From positions 1,550,001 through 1,614,000 of the forward strand of contig JAYXKI010000005.1 in NCBI GenBank assembly GCA_037892935.1: a stretch of DNA of 64,000 nt, in the 5' to 3' direction. The DNA comes from Phlebopus portentosus. Taxonomy: Eukaryota > Basidiomycota > Agaricomycetes > Boletales > Boletinellaceae. Below the pieces are notes generated by a model that did no database searches, was not told the origin of the DNA, and saw only the letters and a program-made list of their open reading frames with translations. Position 1 is the first letter of the stretch; every line of letters begins with the position of its first letter. Made by a program: the position numbers and the translations under genes. Positions 22,878 through 34,183 of the stretch are shown in pieces.

Positions 22878-24060
22878 ACAGTTCAGTTGTCCATACGAGG
22901 TGTTTCTTCTTCCCGTCTCTGGATGCTCTACGGACGTTGAGAAAACAGCCTTGCACAGACTAACATCGTCGAACCTTAAACTGACGCACTGCAGACATGG
23001 CCAGCACAATTTGGCAAATCGGCTGGAGGAGACAAGGTTAGCGGCAAAGTTGGAAACAAATTGCAGAATAAAATGCAGAATAGAATAATATAGCGCCAAG
23101 TGAGATGGCAGAATAACAAGGTTCACTGCTATGACGTTGACTTTGATGCTGACTAAGTGTCTGGATCAAGCACCTTCACTTCAAGTCAAGTTCGACATCG
23201 TCAGTTCTCGGAGGCGCGAGCACGGGATGCTTACTTGCAAAACCGACTTTTTTGGCTTGCGCAAAGGTCGTATCTCGTCGTACAATGAGGCTCTTCTCTT
23301 TCTCCGTGTATCCCCATGTATCTACGTCCCTGTTGCTTTGACCGTGCCTGTTGCACTGGTTCATTACGATCGGTCTCGCTTCACAGTATCTCCTTCAACC
23401 ACACGGGTGCCTGTCCTTTTACCACGCGTTGAAATTTTCTTCACGAGAATAAGTAGCCTGAGTATGGTCGGGTTGGTGAATCTTCTTCGAAACAGTTTCT
23501 TCGGCAATATCGACCCTTACGTGAATTATTTTGTGGCCCATGGCTTCTCCGCTTCTTCTCGGCACGCCTTCTTTACTCTTCAGTACTTTGTCATAGTTCA
23601 TCACACTCGCTCGGCAATACAGGCCAGTCAAAGAGTCATCAAGATAGTTTTGTGGTCCTCCTTCCATAAAAGGCAACACTTGACAAAATAGTCGTGCTTG
23701 CTATACAAAGGCAGTGAGTTGTTGTCCTCGTGTACAGGCCACAGGGTTTGTGTGTTTACACCGGGATTACGCAGTGCTCTGGCCTCTATCCATATACTGT
23801 GATGATATAAGCCTATTACGCTTGCAGAGTCGTCCGCTTGACGTCTGAGTTCCTCATATCGACTCTCTCTCTGGAGATTTCGTGCTTCCGGAATACACAG
23901 TACCGTTTGCCTCTCATTGGAGCATCGTTGCAATTCTGCTTCTCGGCGAATCTATCACCGCTTAGCTTAAACTGCGCGGCTATCCTCTGATTCTTTCTCT
24001 ACCCTAAGTTCTCTCATCATCGTAGCACGAGGCCTGGATATCGCGGGACTAGGCGTCAGT
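22878..24060. other. Unresolved stretch with coding-like minus-strand frames
   Basis: About 1.2 kb. Minus-strand frames at 23628-23933 (with YEELRRQADDSASVIGLYHH) and 23419-23679 (with EGGPQNYLDDSLTGLYCRAS) look protein-like in composition, but they overlap in different frames and no good splice model joins them. A 186-codon plus-strand frame (23131-23691) lies opposite and is probably a shadow. This may be a decayed gene. Confidence 0.3.
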
Positions 24061-25175
24061 ATGCAGATTCGGCCGTCATTGGAGGAGAACCTTGTGACGT
24101 CTCCTACTTTGACGTCTCCTACTCTGATACCTTCCGACCCGCCGTCTCCTAGTATCACGTAAGTGCATCGGAATAGCTATGTATTTAGCCTACACTGGCT
24201 ACTGATCCTACTTGCATTATCGTTTGTCCTCCAGCCCTCTCAGCTCCTCGCCTATCGTCCCACCGTATGCTCTTTTAGGCACGGACATGCCTTCTCCAGT
24301 ATCCAACTACCGTGATCCTTACCGTCGTTTCAGAGCCGGATCTCGCAGTAGCTCATCCTCCCGCGACCCCTTTCCGCAACTTCCTTCTCCAGCAGACTCC
24401 CAGTCAAGTGGAGACAGGCGACCTCACGATATTGAAATGGCGTATGACCGCGTAAGCCAGATCAGCCCGACTAGGTCAAGAGGCTCAGCCACACCAGTCG
24501 TCGTACCAAATGTCGTACAGACTGAATCTTTGGAATATCCACCACAATGTGCGTGCTGTGCTCATCGGATTTACTTTCGAGTGTTGATTACCATATCCAG
24601 TCACGGCAACGCGCTCTATCCTCTATCCGAACCTTCACTTCCTGCTTGCTCGAGACTCAGTGCAAGTCAATGGGTTCTTTCTCGATATGTGGACGGACCC
24701 TCAGTTAAGCCTGAGCAGCCGAATTCTAGATAGTTATGGTACCCTCTGGGTCACCAATCGTCGTCGCCTTGAGCACGTGAGGATTGTCTCGCCAGACTTT
24801 CCTTGGGTGATCGACATCAAGCTTGATGAGGCGCTCCAGGGCGAACAGCGGGGCATCACTTGCAACGATGTTTGGAGTCAAATCCATACGGAGCTTAAGG
24901 AGCCAATCCATGATACGGACTGGGCATACTTGAGCGATATGGCCGCACGTGAGGCGACGGCTCGTCGTCGTCATGAGCACCTAGTCGGCCTCGCCAGGCA
25001 GCGGAACAGCACTGGCGACTCAATGCCCCTTCTCCGCTTGGATTGGCTGATGCGGAGGACGATGTTTGCTGGTCTGGAAAGGGACGAAGGTTACAGTATG
25101 GCCGCCCAGCGTTTGCTTCCCGGGAGGGAACAATGTCCTGAGACATGGATTGCTCGTTTCGTCGAAGCCGACTGA
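24061..25175 (+). CDS. DUF6699 family protein (paralog 1)
   Basis: Start inferred at 24061 (MQIRPSLEENLVTSPTLTSP). The N-terminal exon is spliced to the next at an intron with a GTAAGT donor (begins about 24169). The N-terminal half is a Ser/Pro/Arg-rich linker (SRSSSSSRDPFPQLPSPADS). The C-terminal ~160 residues are a DUF6699 domain: VNGFFLDMWTDPQ, then RIVSPDFPWVIDIKLDE, ITCNDVWSQIHTELKEPI and LRLDWLMRRTMFAGLERDEG, with PGREQCPETWIARFVEAD at the end. The domain is known to me as a basidiomycete family of unknown function. Two more paralogs follow on the same strand. An 11-nt sequence ACGTCTCCTAC is repeated in tandem in the first exon. Confidence 0.75.
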
Positions 25176-25814
25176 GATCCGGAATTTCCTGCGGTTTGTA
25201 TATTGCATCATAGTCTTTCATTAGTTATCACTCATATTTTCAGATACCTCATATCCAATAGCTTGCACATCGTGATGATCCTTTTAGATTGGTGCCACTC
25301 GAATTGCTTACTTAGTGTGCTATACCTTTACTTTGTTGTATGCTCGATCGAGTTTCAGTTGATATCAGTAAATAATACATGTCTAATCGCCGCTCCGCCA
25401 GCTGTAGCTACGACTCATCCGACTTTCTCATGCTAGTACTGCATCTGGTATGGACCGTCATAGAGGAAGGCCAGGTTGCAATTCTAGCATCCGGGAACCT
25501 CAATAAGGAATAGCCTCAGACGACAGCCTCGAGCTGCAGACGCGCAAAGTAGGTACCTGTATTGTCAAATCAAAGAAGAAGTCTGGGATGCGTATAACAG
25601 AGCGCCTTCGTTTTGCTCAGGACCATCTAAGTTGGCGCCTAACCCAAGTTCTGCCTTTGAACTTTCCTCATTCTTCCTCTGCGATCGATTATTCAAGAAG
25701 TCGAACACATAGGGCAGAAGAAGTGTGTGTGCATAGCACTCGCAACGATCATTGATGACATCCTTAATCTACGCTCAAGCATAAGGACTTCAAGCCGGAA
25801 GAAAAATTTCCAAG
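25176..25814. other. Intergenic stretch between DUF6699 paralogs 1 and 2
   Basis: About 640 bases with no recognisable gene. It should contain the 3' end of paralog 1 and the promoter of paralog 2. Confidence 0.45.
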
Positions 25815-26672
25815 ATGGCCTACGCCCCCTACTATGCGACGCCACACTACTTTCAGACTCCGTTCTACCCAACCCCTCAAGCCAATGCCATTTACACTCG
25901 TCCCTTCACGCCACAGCCAGAACATGAACATCGCAAACTTCGCAAGAAACAGAATCGATGGTCCCTCCCGGGTTATACTCAGCTAGCTCAGGACCATCCG
26001 ATCACACCGCCTCCAACTCCCCAGAAGCCGAGGCGAGTACTCTGGGAGACTGATTATAGTAAGTCCTTCCATTTCGTTGACGCCGGGGCGACGCTGAATC
26101 GCGAGTAATTAATCAAAGTGACCACTCCAACATCTTCTCGTTACCCTGATCTGAATCCGGTGCTCGCCGCTGATACGACCCGTGTAAATTTTGACGTACG
26201 ACTTCCTCCCGAGAAGGGGGTCAATTCCGGAGCATATGCGCGATTCTGGAGCACAAGCGCTCTACGGCGGCCGACGATGCACATGCGTCTTATCTCCCGG
26301 GACCACCCCTGGGTCTTTGAACTCGACTTTCGACCACTCGCGACCAGGGGAACTCCGCATTACGTGACCTGTGGCGACGTATGGACGGCACTGACTTCTG
26401 GACTTTCTCAGCCTATCACAGATGCGGAATGGTCGCTCTTTGTGTCAGCTAATCGTCCAGATCAAAGCCAGAGAAGAAGACTCATGACGGAAACCGTGGC
26501 GATGCGCACTCACGAGCAAGGGAAGTATTTGCGTCGAGTAGACTGGTTGGGACGAAACGTTGTGTTCCGCGGCCTACTGAAGGATGACAATTTCACTCGT
26601 GATGTATTGCTCCCTGGCAGAGAATCTTGCGTCGATACTTGGGTAGTGAAGTTCGCCGAAATCAGAACTTAG
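25815..26672 (+). CDS. DUF6699 family protein (paralog 2)
   Basis: Two exons: 25815 to about 26058, then about 26117-26672, with a GTAAGTCC donor. The start MAYAPYYATPHYFQTPFYPT is Tyr/Pro-rich and is followed by a basic linker with TPPPTPQKPRRVLWETDY. The DUF6699 domain follows: LNPVLAADTTRVNFDVRLPP, HMRLISRDHPWVFELDFRP, VTCGDVWTALTSGLSQPI, and RRVDWLGRNVVFRGLLKDDN, ending in PGRESCVDTWVVKFAEIRT. It aligns across its whole C-terminal part with the paralogs at 24061 and 30318, including the PW dipeptide and the [VL]DWLxR motif. Soluble, no membrane helix; role unknown. Confidence 0.8.
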
Positions 26673-26960
26673 AGACTCAATAGCAATGCCAATCTGTTCT
26701 TTAAAGGAAAGCAGCGTCAAAATGAGATAATATATTTTTATTTCGAGGCTCACTGGATCGGCAAAATCTTAATATGCCGAGATCATAACTGTCGGAATGG
26801 CGGTGTAGTCAAAAGATTTCGATAAACAAGGCTCATGACGAGGCCTGTAACGGCAAGAGCATAGGAACTTCTCTTAAAAAGAAAGAGGGTCGTTGTGGCT
26901 CGCAAAGCCTCTATTCCCTCCCATAGAGAATATCGACGTTCATTCCGTTCAGGGCTCTCC

Positions 26961-27552
26961 ATGACGACGTACATCCCCACCATCGCTCCTCCAACATATC
27001 CTTTCAATACTTGCCAGACTCCGCATGCTTATCCAGTAGAAGTTGCAAGATGTATGGCGCCGCTTATACGACCCATCCCACTCCCAAACGTGAAATGCGA
27101 TGCATATTCTTCATTCGCGCTATCCCATCATGATCACGATCATGAAAAAGACACGAACAACCTATGCCGAGCCCCTTTGCTAAAGACACGCTCACTTCCG
27201 CCGCATCATGATTGCCCGTACAGGCATTGCCCCGGTCGATCATGCATAATGCAGCAGGAAATACATGATGCGCGTAAGTGTCTGACAATGCCTCGCAAGA
27301 ATGACACCAGCTCATCCAAACATGAAATATGGACAGCCGCATTGACGTCTCCATACCACAGTGAGGGTTCATTGGGCGCACAAGGCTTGCATTATGGCGC
27401 CCTGGCTTGCAACGGCTCCGTCGTTAGGGCACCCGCCACACAGCAAAGACGCCCGGTCCCGCAAGCATACCTTTACATTGTACGCTCAGCATCGCGATCA
27501 CGACCGTCTTAACTTGCCTACCCGCGATGCCAAATCAAATCATTCAAGGTAA
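26961..27552 (+). pseudogene. Possible remnant or divergent N-terminal part of another DUF6699-like gene
   Basis: The frame from the ATG at 26961 begins MTTYIPTIAPPTYPFNTCQT, Tyr/Pro-rich like the start of paralog 2 nearby. It continues with a His/Asp-rich stretch (SHHDHDHEKD) but never reaches a DUF6699 core. A possible intron starts at 27276, after which the frame is basic and low-complexity. It could be a truncated duplicate, an unrelated small gene, or chance. Resemblance to paralog 2 is by composition only, so this call is tentative. Confidence 0.25.
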
Positions 27553-28433
27553 GTCACCATGCCCATCTGGCATATTTGAAACTAAAATCACAAAGGAAAC
27601 AATAGGAACCGATTTGTTCTTAGCGGACAATCGCTAAGGTGCTTTGGCCGTAGAAAACGGTATAATGCCCTGGGTATGGCCAAAGAGACTTTTCGGTGAC
27701 CGTTTTCCAATAGTCGCAGAATAACGTCACTTCGAAATTCTCAATTGCCTCACACTCTACTCCAGCAGACGGAAAAGGCGAACTACTCACCAAAGATCTG
27801 ATGCAATATGTTCTGAGTAACTGCCTCCTTTCGCGCATTCTTCGAAGATTAGCCTTGCTTCAATTAGCTTCTTCATTTTACCGCCACGAAATGCACGGTT
27901 CTTGATAATATTTCTAGTAGCACTGGCAGGGAATACCATTTGACTGTATAGATAATACGGAAATTTGAGGCCCGTTACAGCATTGCCGGTCATTGGTGAC
28001 CAGGAGATTTTCCCAGGATCCTGCCATGATGGACGCTAAACAGAGCCTAGATACACCTTCGTGTTTCGGGGGTTCAAGTATCGTACTCTGGGTAAAATGG
28101 ATGAGGCCGTGAAGCGCTTGAAAGAAGTAACCCTTACGACAATGGCGGTGAGCATCTCGCTGAGAAGACAGCACAGCAACGCGGACACCGCTACTCAGGC
28201 AAGAAAGGCCAAAACCTTCGCGAAGTCGACATCTAAAAGCGATCTTGAGCGCAATCGATAAGAGCAAACTGAAAGAGGCGCCTGATAGCAGGCGGTGAAC
28301 AAAATAGTCAGAGTTTGGAATTCGGTGTTCTCCGAGCCGATCAGAATCAACGCGAGCTTACATAATGCAGAAATTGAGTTACGTTACGGCGCGGCGGTAA
28401 GTTCCTCCTTCCTTCAGCGGGTAGTCCGACGGA
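27553..28433. other. Stretch with an unassigned minus-strand coding-like segment
   Basis: On the minus strand around 27790-28020 a clean segment reads DPGKISWSPMTGNAVTGLKF, then PYYLYSQMVFPASATRNIIK and RGGKMKKLIEARLIFEECAK. It is bounded by an AG acceptor upstream and a GTGAGTAG donor downstream. A further piece, FEVTLFCDYWKTVTEKSLWP, lies near 27640-27750. I do not recognise the family and could not build a complete gene, so it may be an exon pair of a broken gene. Confidence 0.3.
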
Positions 28434-30043
28434 ATGGTGTCCTTTCAGTAAGTAAACTGCATTTTCTTTCTAATATGTTTCTAATTCGCTGATAGGTGCG
28501 ATGGTTTGTGTATATTCATGAATTTGTAATATGCAAAGTTCGCCTGACCCATTGTTGTCCTTTCTGCTCGCTGATAGCCTGCCAGGACGTCGTCAAAAAG
28601 CCCAAGCTTGACACTCACTCCTACAAATGTCACGCATCTTTCACTTGTGTAGACTGCAGCAAAACCTTCTGGATCCGTTCGGAGTGGAAGGGTCACATAT
28701 CCTGCATTTCCGAGGCGGAGAAATACCAGAAGGCTTTGTACAAGGGCAAAAAGACTGTGCGTCTCTAATCCGGACATATATTCGATATCTGAAGCTTGAG
28801 TTATTTGGCAGCAGCAAAATGGACCAGCCTCTCTAGGTGCTGACAAGTCCGAATCGTCTGGGACAAAGGGACCGAACAAATCTATCACCGTACAATCCAA
28901 GTCTACGTCGGGAAACGGAGTGGAAAGCATTCGTCGGGATACGTCTGATACAGTTGTTAATAATGGTGAGCTATTCGGCTAGATCACAGCTCTGCTCCTT
29001 CCAATTTCTTGAATAAATGACTTTCATTTCGTCATCATGATTTGAATTTGCTTTGCACGCTCTGGCCTATGCAGTGTTCATGTCCCGCGAAATTGTTCTG
29101 TTTTGCCATGCACCGCCGCCCTTGTTCCCAAGGCACAATTTCTTGATTGATAGTGTAAGATGCATGACTTCTTACTCATACATGCGTTCTAGGCAATCCT
29201 GCTACCATGATGCCAGGACCAGCGGCAGACATGCAAGCGAAAGAGGCTAGCAAGAAGAAGAAGCGCAGGGCAGATGGATCACACCTTGCTCCAACAGATG
29301 ATGCATCGACGGGCGACTCCAAAAAGAAACGAAAGAAACGGAAGTTAGACGCCGCGGACACCAACGAACAGACGGAAACGGTTAGCTCAAGGAATCATCG
29401 TGGGTGTAAATTATTCTTAACTCAATACGACGAATAGGCCCAAGATGATGCGTCCAAGACGGCCGTTTCTTCATCGCCGGACATGACACCACAGGTCCCG
29501 GAGACAAAGACACTCGAGAAGGAAAAGAAAGTTAAAAAGGACAAAAAGAGATGGAAGGACAAGAAGGACAAAGAGAAGCCAGTGAGCGACGTGGGGAAGG
29601 AGCATCCTATCGCTCCGTCTGCGACGGATCCTCAGCCTTCTGCTTCAGATGATCGTCAGAAAAGTGACAATCCTCCGGTATGACGTTTTCCCGCTCATTC
29701 TATACACATTGTTAAGAAAGGTATCCAGTCTAAGAAGAAATTCAAGAAGAAAGATACGAAGTCCAACCCGTCCGAGAAGGTCTCCGAAGGACCTGTTCCG
29801 GCCCCCACGGATGAAGCAGGGACTCAAGCTGCTGTGAAGAAAAAAAAGTCGAAGAGAGAACATAAAGACGGCACTTCATCAAACGTCAAGAAAGACGACG
29901 GAGTCGCGCCAGATAGGAAATGTAAGCAGCCTGATGAGACGGGTGATGATGACGCTGTGTCGGCGAAGAAAGCGAAGAAGGAGAGAAAAAAGGAGAGGAA
30001 AAGGAAGGCGAGAAACGATGCCCAACCAGATGAGAATCCCTGA
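28434..30043 (+). CDS. LYAR-type C2HC zinc-finger nucleolar protein
   Basis: The spliced N-terminus reads MVSFQCDACQDVVKKPKLDT, then HSYKCHASFTCVDCSKTFW and CISEAEKYQKALYKGKK. This is the LYAR zinc-finger pair (CxxC...HxxxC and CxxC...H...C) of nucleolar growth-regulating proteins linked to rRNA synthesis and processing. Exon 1 is 28434-28447 and exon 2 is only 8 nt (28496-28503). Exon 3 starts at 28578. The later exons encode a long Lys-rich, Asp/Glu-dotted tail (SKKKKRRADG, KKKRKKRKLD, KKAKKERKKERKRKARND), typical of nucleolar proteins and rich in potential nuclear localisation signals. The intron before GNPATMMPGP is unusually long for this genome (~220 nt). Human LYAR and yeast relatives share the zinc-finger part but have variable tails. 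Confidence 0.85.
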
Positions 30044-30317
30044 TGTTCTCGGATTCATAATGTATTCGAGTATCGTTCATGCTGATTTCGTACCCATCAA
30101 TGCTTTTGGCTGTTATGTTGTCTCGTCAAATACTTTTGTTTTCTTGCTTCTCGGTATTGAAAATCTTTCTAGCACAGTAACAGTACTAGCGTTATGTGTC
30201 GTGCTTATCCCTTGTTTGTAAGTGTTTGACGCCATGTTTTGGTGATCAATCTGAACCTGAACTTCTTGCACCCAGCCACCACCAACCAAACGTCATCAGA
30301 TCTCCAGCGCTGAAATT

Positions 30318-31261
30318 ATGAGAAACAAGGAAAGTAAAGCGCGTCCGTCCATGCTGACTCGTAGTCTCTCGTATGCGTTCGGTGGATCAAGGCATAATGC
30401 TTACCGACATCCGTCTGCACCACAGCCTCACTTCCACGGTCTGCCACCTGGCCCACCGCTGTGCGCACAACATGCCTATGGCCATGGGCGACATCTATCG
30501 TGCTCTGACTTCCCAAGGCCGCATTACTATGCTTCTTCGCTACGCAGTACCACCGCAACTGCTTCCGATACGCAAGATGCTCCTTCGCTGATCTCAAATG
30601 GGACCAGCTCTGGTTCTTCGCGGACATCGTGTATGTTATCTTTTCTCGTACAGATACATTTTCTCAAATTAGTGGTCTTACATTCCGTGATTGCGTCTCA
30701 GCTCACTATTCTGGATTCAACTCCGCGGTATACGCTCCGCAGCAAGCGTACGGCCCAGCCGACACACCTCCTTATATTCATAGCCTTCTTGACGCTGCTT
30801 CCGCTTCTCTCATTTGGGACGTCCGTACAAAACCGAAAGAACTTCAAGTGACTGGGTCAGCAACACAAGTTATCAGTCCACATGTGCTCTCTTTCCCTCT
30901 TATAGCCAATGCTTCCGATCACATCCGCATCATCAGTCCTGATCTCCCTTGGAGTATCGAGATTGGTCCCAAGCAGCATGGCATTACCTCCAGCGAGGTG
31001 CTTCACGCGCTTTATGACCTACTGAACTCAGATCTGGAGGATTCTATCTGGTCTCTTGCGGATGATCGCAAACGCTCTAGTATCTTACGTGCCTGGAAGC
31101 GTCGCTCTGATTCTGGACCACGAATCAAGAAAGTAGACTGGCTTGGAAAGCACTATATGTTCAAAGGATTTTACCGCGACGCCTCATTCAAGCAACGACT
31201 ACTCCGACCAGACGCCGCCGATGTTCCCGAAACTTTACTTGCGGCCTTTGGGAAGGCATGA
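30318..31261 (+). CDS. DUF6699 family protein (paralog 3)
   Basis: Two exons. The first runs from 30318 (MRNKESKARPSMLTRSLSYA) and includes a His/Pro-rich linker. A GTATGTTA donor near 30631 joins HYSGFNSAVYAPQQAYGP. The DUF6699 domain reads IHSLLDAASASLIWDVRTKP, IRIISPDLPWSIEIGPKQHG, ITSSEVLHALYDLLNSDLED and KKVDWLGKHYMFKGFYRDAS, ending DVPETLLAAFGKA. It matches the paralogs at 24061 and 25815, but the LYAR gene lies in between, so the copies are dispersed within ~7 kb. Unknown function. Confidence 0.78.
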
Positions 31262-32361
31262 ATACATATCTGACTGCTAGCATACTATCTGTATGGCCTT
31301 TGGATTTCATTACTTCTACTCTCCCGAGACAACTCGACAACTGCTACTATATCTATCCTCTTTGCAGGCTAGCTTCTATTTGCTACATAACGATTGGTGT
31401 ACACTTTAGTCCTATCTCCTCGAACATGATTATATGAGGTGTGCTGTTAAGTTGATCGAGGATTGCGCAAAAAGACCTAGAATATTTCTACGTAGAGACG
31501 GGAGCAAGAGTCCCCGCACAACCCTGTTTATTTTATTGTCTTCTAAGTCCATCTCTACGGGTCAAGATTTCTGCTCACGACTCGCGCTCCTATGTCAGGA
31601 CATCGGCAATTCTTGATGCTTTCGGGATCGATACTCAGCAACTCGATCCAGACATTCTTGTGGGAGCTTTCTGCGCCAACAATGACAGTTGTATGTGTAG
31701 GCCTCTGAAAGCAGTGGAAAACTGCGGATATTTGACCTTGTTTGCAGAGCGCACGCGACGAAAAATGAATTCTGGAAGGCTCAAATACCCCCTTGCTGTA
31801 CCTCCACGCCATTCTACGGACGCCAAATAAACACAGAAATTATAGCGTAAGTAACCAGGGATGTGCATAGAATGGAGCATTTGTACTCGGCTGCATCTCT
31901 AAGGAAAGCAGCTATCGTGAAGGTGTCTGATGTACCTTTGATATTCCAGTCCAACAGACATCCTGCGGCCTTGTCTACGTTTTTCTATTAATTCTCGTTG
32001 TAGCCTCTTGTCATGTCATTCCAAGTAAATCTCATAACACTATTTAAATTTCTCTTGACTTCTTGTAGGTTTTGATGATGACCTTTCTGCATCGATGGAT
32101 GGTAGACCAGCCAGGTTTATCATCTTCTTGGTCAATGTCAAGTTGATATACACGAGTCGGTAGCACCGTGAGATCCAGCGCAATATCTCCTCCCAGAAAA
32201 AGTTAAGTTGTGAAGTCAATTCAATTAGCACAATGCCAGAGGCATGAAAGAAAGGCCAGATTAGGCAACGATCGCTTGTATCCAAAACTGGCAGTTTCGT
32301 ATGTAATCTCATTTAGCAGCACTCGAGAATCGATGCGGTTGCGTTGCGACGAACAACCACC
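31262..32361. other. Intergenic stretch between DUF6699 paralog 3 and ATG3
   Basis: About 1.1 kb. A minus-strand frame at 31555-31812 (with GAESSHKNVWIELLSIDPES) is the best coding-like piece, but it matches no family I know and no full gene could be built. The right end should hold the ATG3 promoter. Confidence 0.35.
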
Positions 32362-33861
32362 ATGCACACTTTACAGGTACGTATTTGGCGCGTCGAGGCA
32401 TGTTACTCTACTGATCTTTGCCCATCTCAGAGGAACTATTGGGCGGTTCGTGAATACCTGAGCCCAGTGAGCTGCATAGATGCACCAGTTATCACCGCTT
32501 ATTCCTGAGCTTGTGGCCTCTAGGTTCTCAAAGAAAGCAAATTCAAGGAGCATGGGAGGATCACGCCTGGTACTACGAGCGTGCTTAACCTCGCAACGGA
32601 TTACTTAACGTTTGCTTTTCAGAGGAATTCGTGGCTGCGGGCGATTTTTTGACTTATAAGTTCCCGGTCTGGAAGTGGTGAGCTATCTGACGCGTCGAAC
32701 ATTTGGAAACGACTACGTGTTGATCTCCGCGCACACCACAGGGAGAAGGGAGATACTTCTAAGGCAAAGGACTACTTACCTGCTGACAAGCAATATCTGG
32801 TTACTCGAGGAGGTGCGCTCGCTTACTATACTGGTTCAGTTTATTGCATACCACATGTTCGTTGATAGTCCCTTGCTTACGTCGAGCCGCGTCTCTGCAA
32901 TACACTGACGCCGATGAAGATGCCGAACGTATGGTGTCTGCGTCCGATGGGGCTGGTGACGGTGATGAATGGGTGGAAACGCACGCGGGTCGAAAGCATT
33001 CGCATATGTCCGGCGAGCCGGGTGAAATAGAAGACATACCAGACACAGAAGACGGTGCCCCGAATGCTATGGCCAATTTGTCTTTGTCGGATTCTAAGGC
33101 ACCGAATCCGGCTGAAATTCCAGACATGGACGAGATACCTGACATGGAGGAGGATTTGGAAGAAGAGAAAGATGAAGCAACGGCCGCTCCTGTTAAACCT
33201 CTTGTCAGTAAGGCGGCTGATTCCAAGTGAGCTATTCCCATTCCAGTCGAATCCAAGTATCGTCCAAGTATCTAACTCCCTCTAGTGCCATTGAACCTGC
33301 AAGAGGAAATCTCCTTCAGGTTCGAACGTACGACGTTATGATTACATACGACAAATTTTACCAGACACCAGCCATCTGGCTGCTTGGTTATGATGAAGTA
33401 TGGTTGATCTCAATATCCTATTCAATGTTTCTGACTTGTTATCAAAGAATGGAACACCACTCAAGCCGGCTCAGATCTTTCAAGACGTGCCTGCCGACCA
33501 CGCTTTTAAAACGGTCACAATAGAGCCTTTCGCACATTCCACTAGCTTACAGGCCGCCCTCGTCCACCCGTGCAAACACGCCAGCGTAATGAAGAAGATC
33601 ATCGAGCGGATGAATGCAGGCGTCATTGAGGAACAACGGAAGCTAAGTGGAGCATCCGGGTCGGCAGCAAAAGACAAGGAGGGCAAGAAGAAGTGGCTTT
33701 TCAGACGGGCGAGCGGCAACAAGGACGAGAAAGTCCCTGCGAATGCTGGTGAAGAGGAAGACGTTGAAGGCATGCGAGTGGATTATTATTTGGTTGTATT
33801 CCTGAAGTTTATCGCATCCATCGTACCGACTATCGAGGTGGATTCTACCACTTCCTTCTGA
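32362..33861 (+). CDS. ATG3: Autophagy E2-like conjugating enzyme ATG3
   Basis: ATG3 transfers the ubiquitin-like protein ATG8 to phosphatidylethanolamine in autophagosome formation. The N-terminal exons (32362-32376, 32431-32466 and on) give [17 protein letters not shown], then [53 protein letters not shown] and an acidic flexible region. The E2-like core reads [19 protein letters not shown] and LGYDE. The catalytic Cys lies in [18 protein letters not shown]. The C-terminus is [24 protein letters not shown], as in the family. The loop between HPC and FLKF is lengthened by a Lys/Gly-rich insert. Gene looks intact. Confidence 0.95.
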
Positions 33862-34183
33862 CAAGTCCATGATTTAGTTAGACATATGATCATCTGTTAC
33901 TTTGCGGAAAAAAACTTCGTGTGTATTCTGTTATGTGTTAAGTAGCTGTAAAATTCATGCTCGTATCCGTCCTGTGACCAAATACAGCGGGCTGTAACTT
34001 TTCAAGATCAGGACTTCGTACCAAAGCCAGTGGTCAGGCTGTCTCGTTCGATGTTCTTCGACTCGTTTATATGGAGTTCGTGGATAGTCAGGATAAATAG
34101 ATCAGACAGAGAACAAATCTGTTTCGACTCTATTTCTACGGGATGCGGTACAACGCAGAAACTCGCCATTCCGGTTACAACAA
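33862..34183. other. Convergent intergenic stretch, ATG3 / PIG-U
   Basis: About 320 bases between two stop codons, presumably both 3' UTRs. Nothing further recognised. Confidence 0.45.

Noticed and set aside
23131..23691. 186-codon plus-strand frame
   Set aside because: Very Val/Phe/Ser-rich without any motif, and opposite to more protein-like minus-strand frames.
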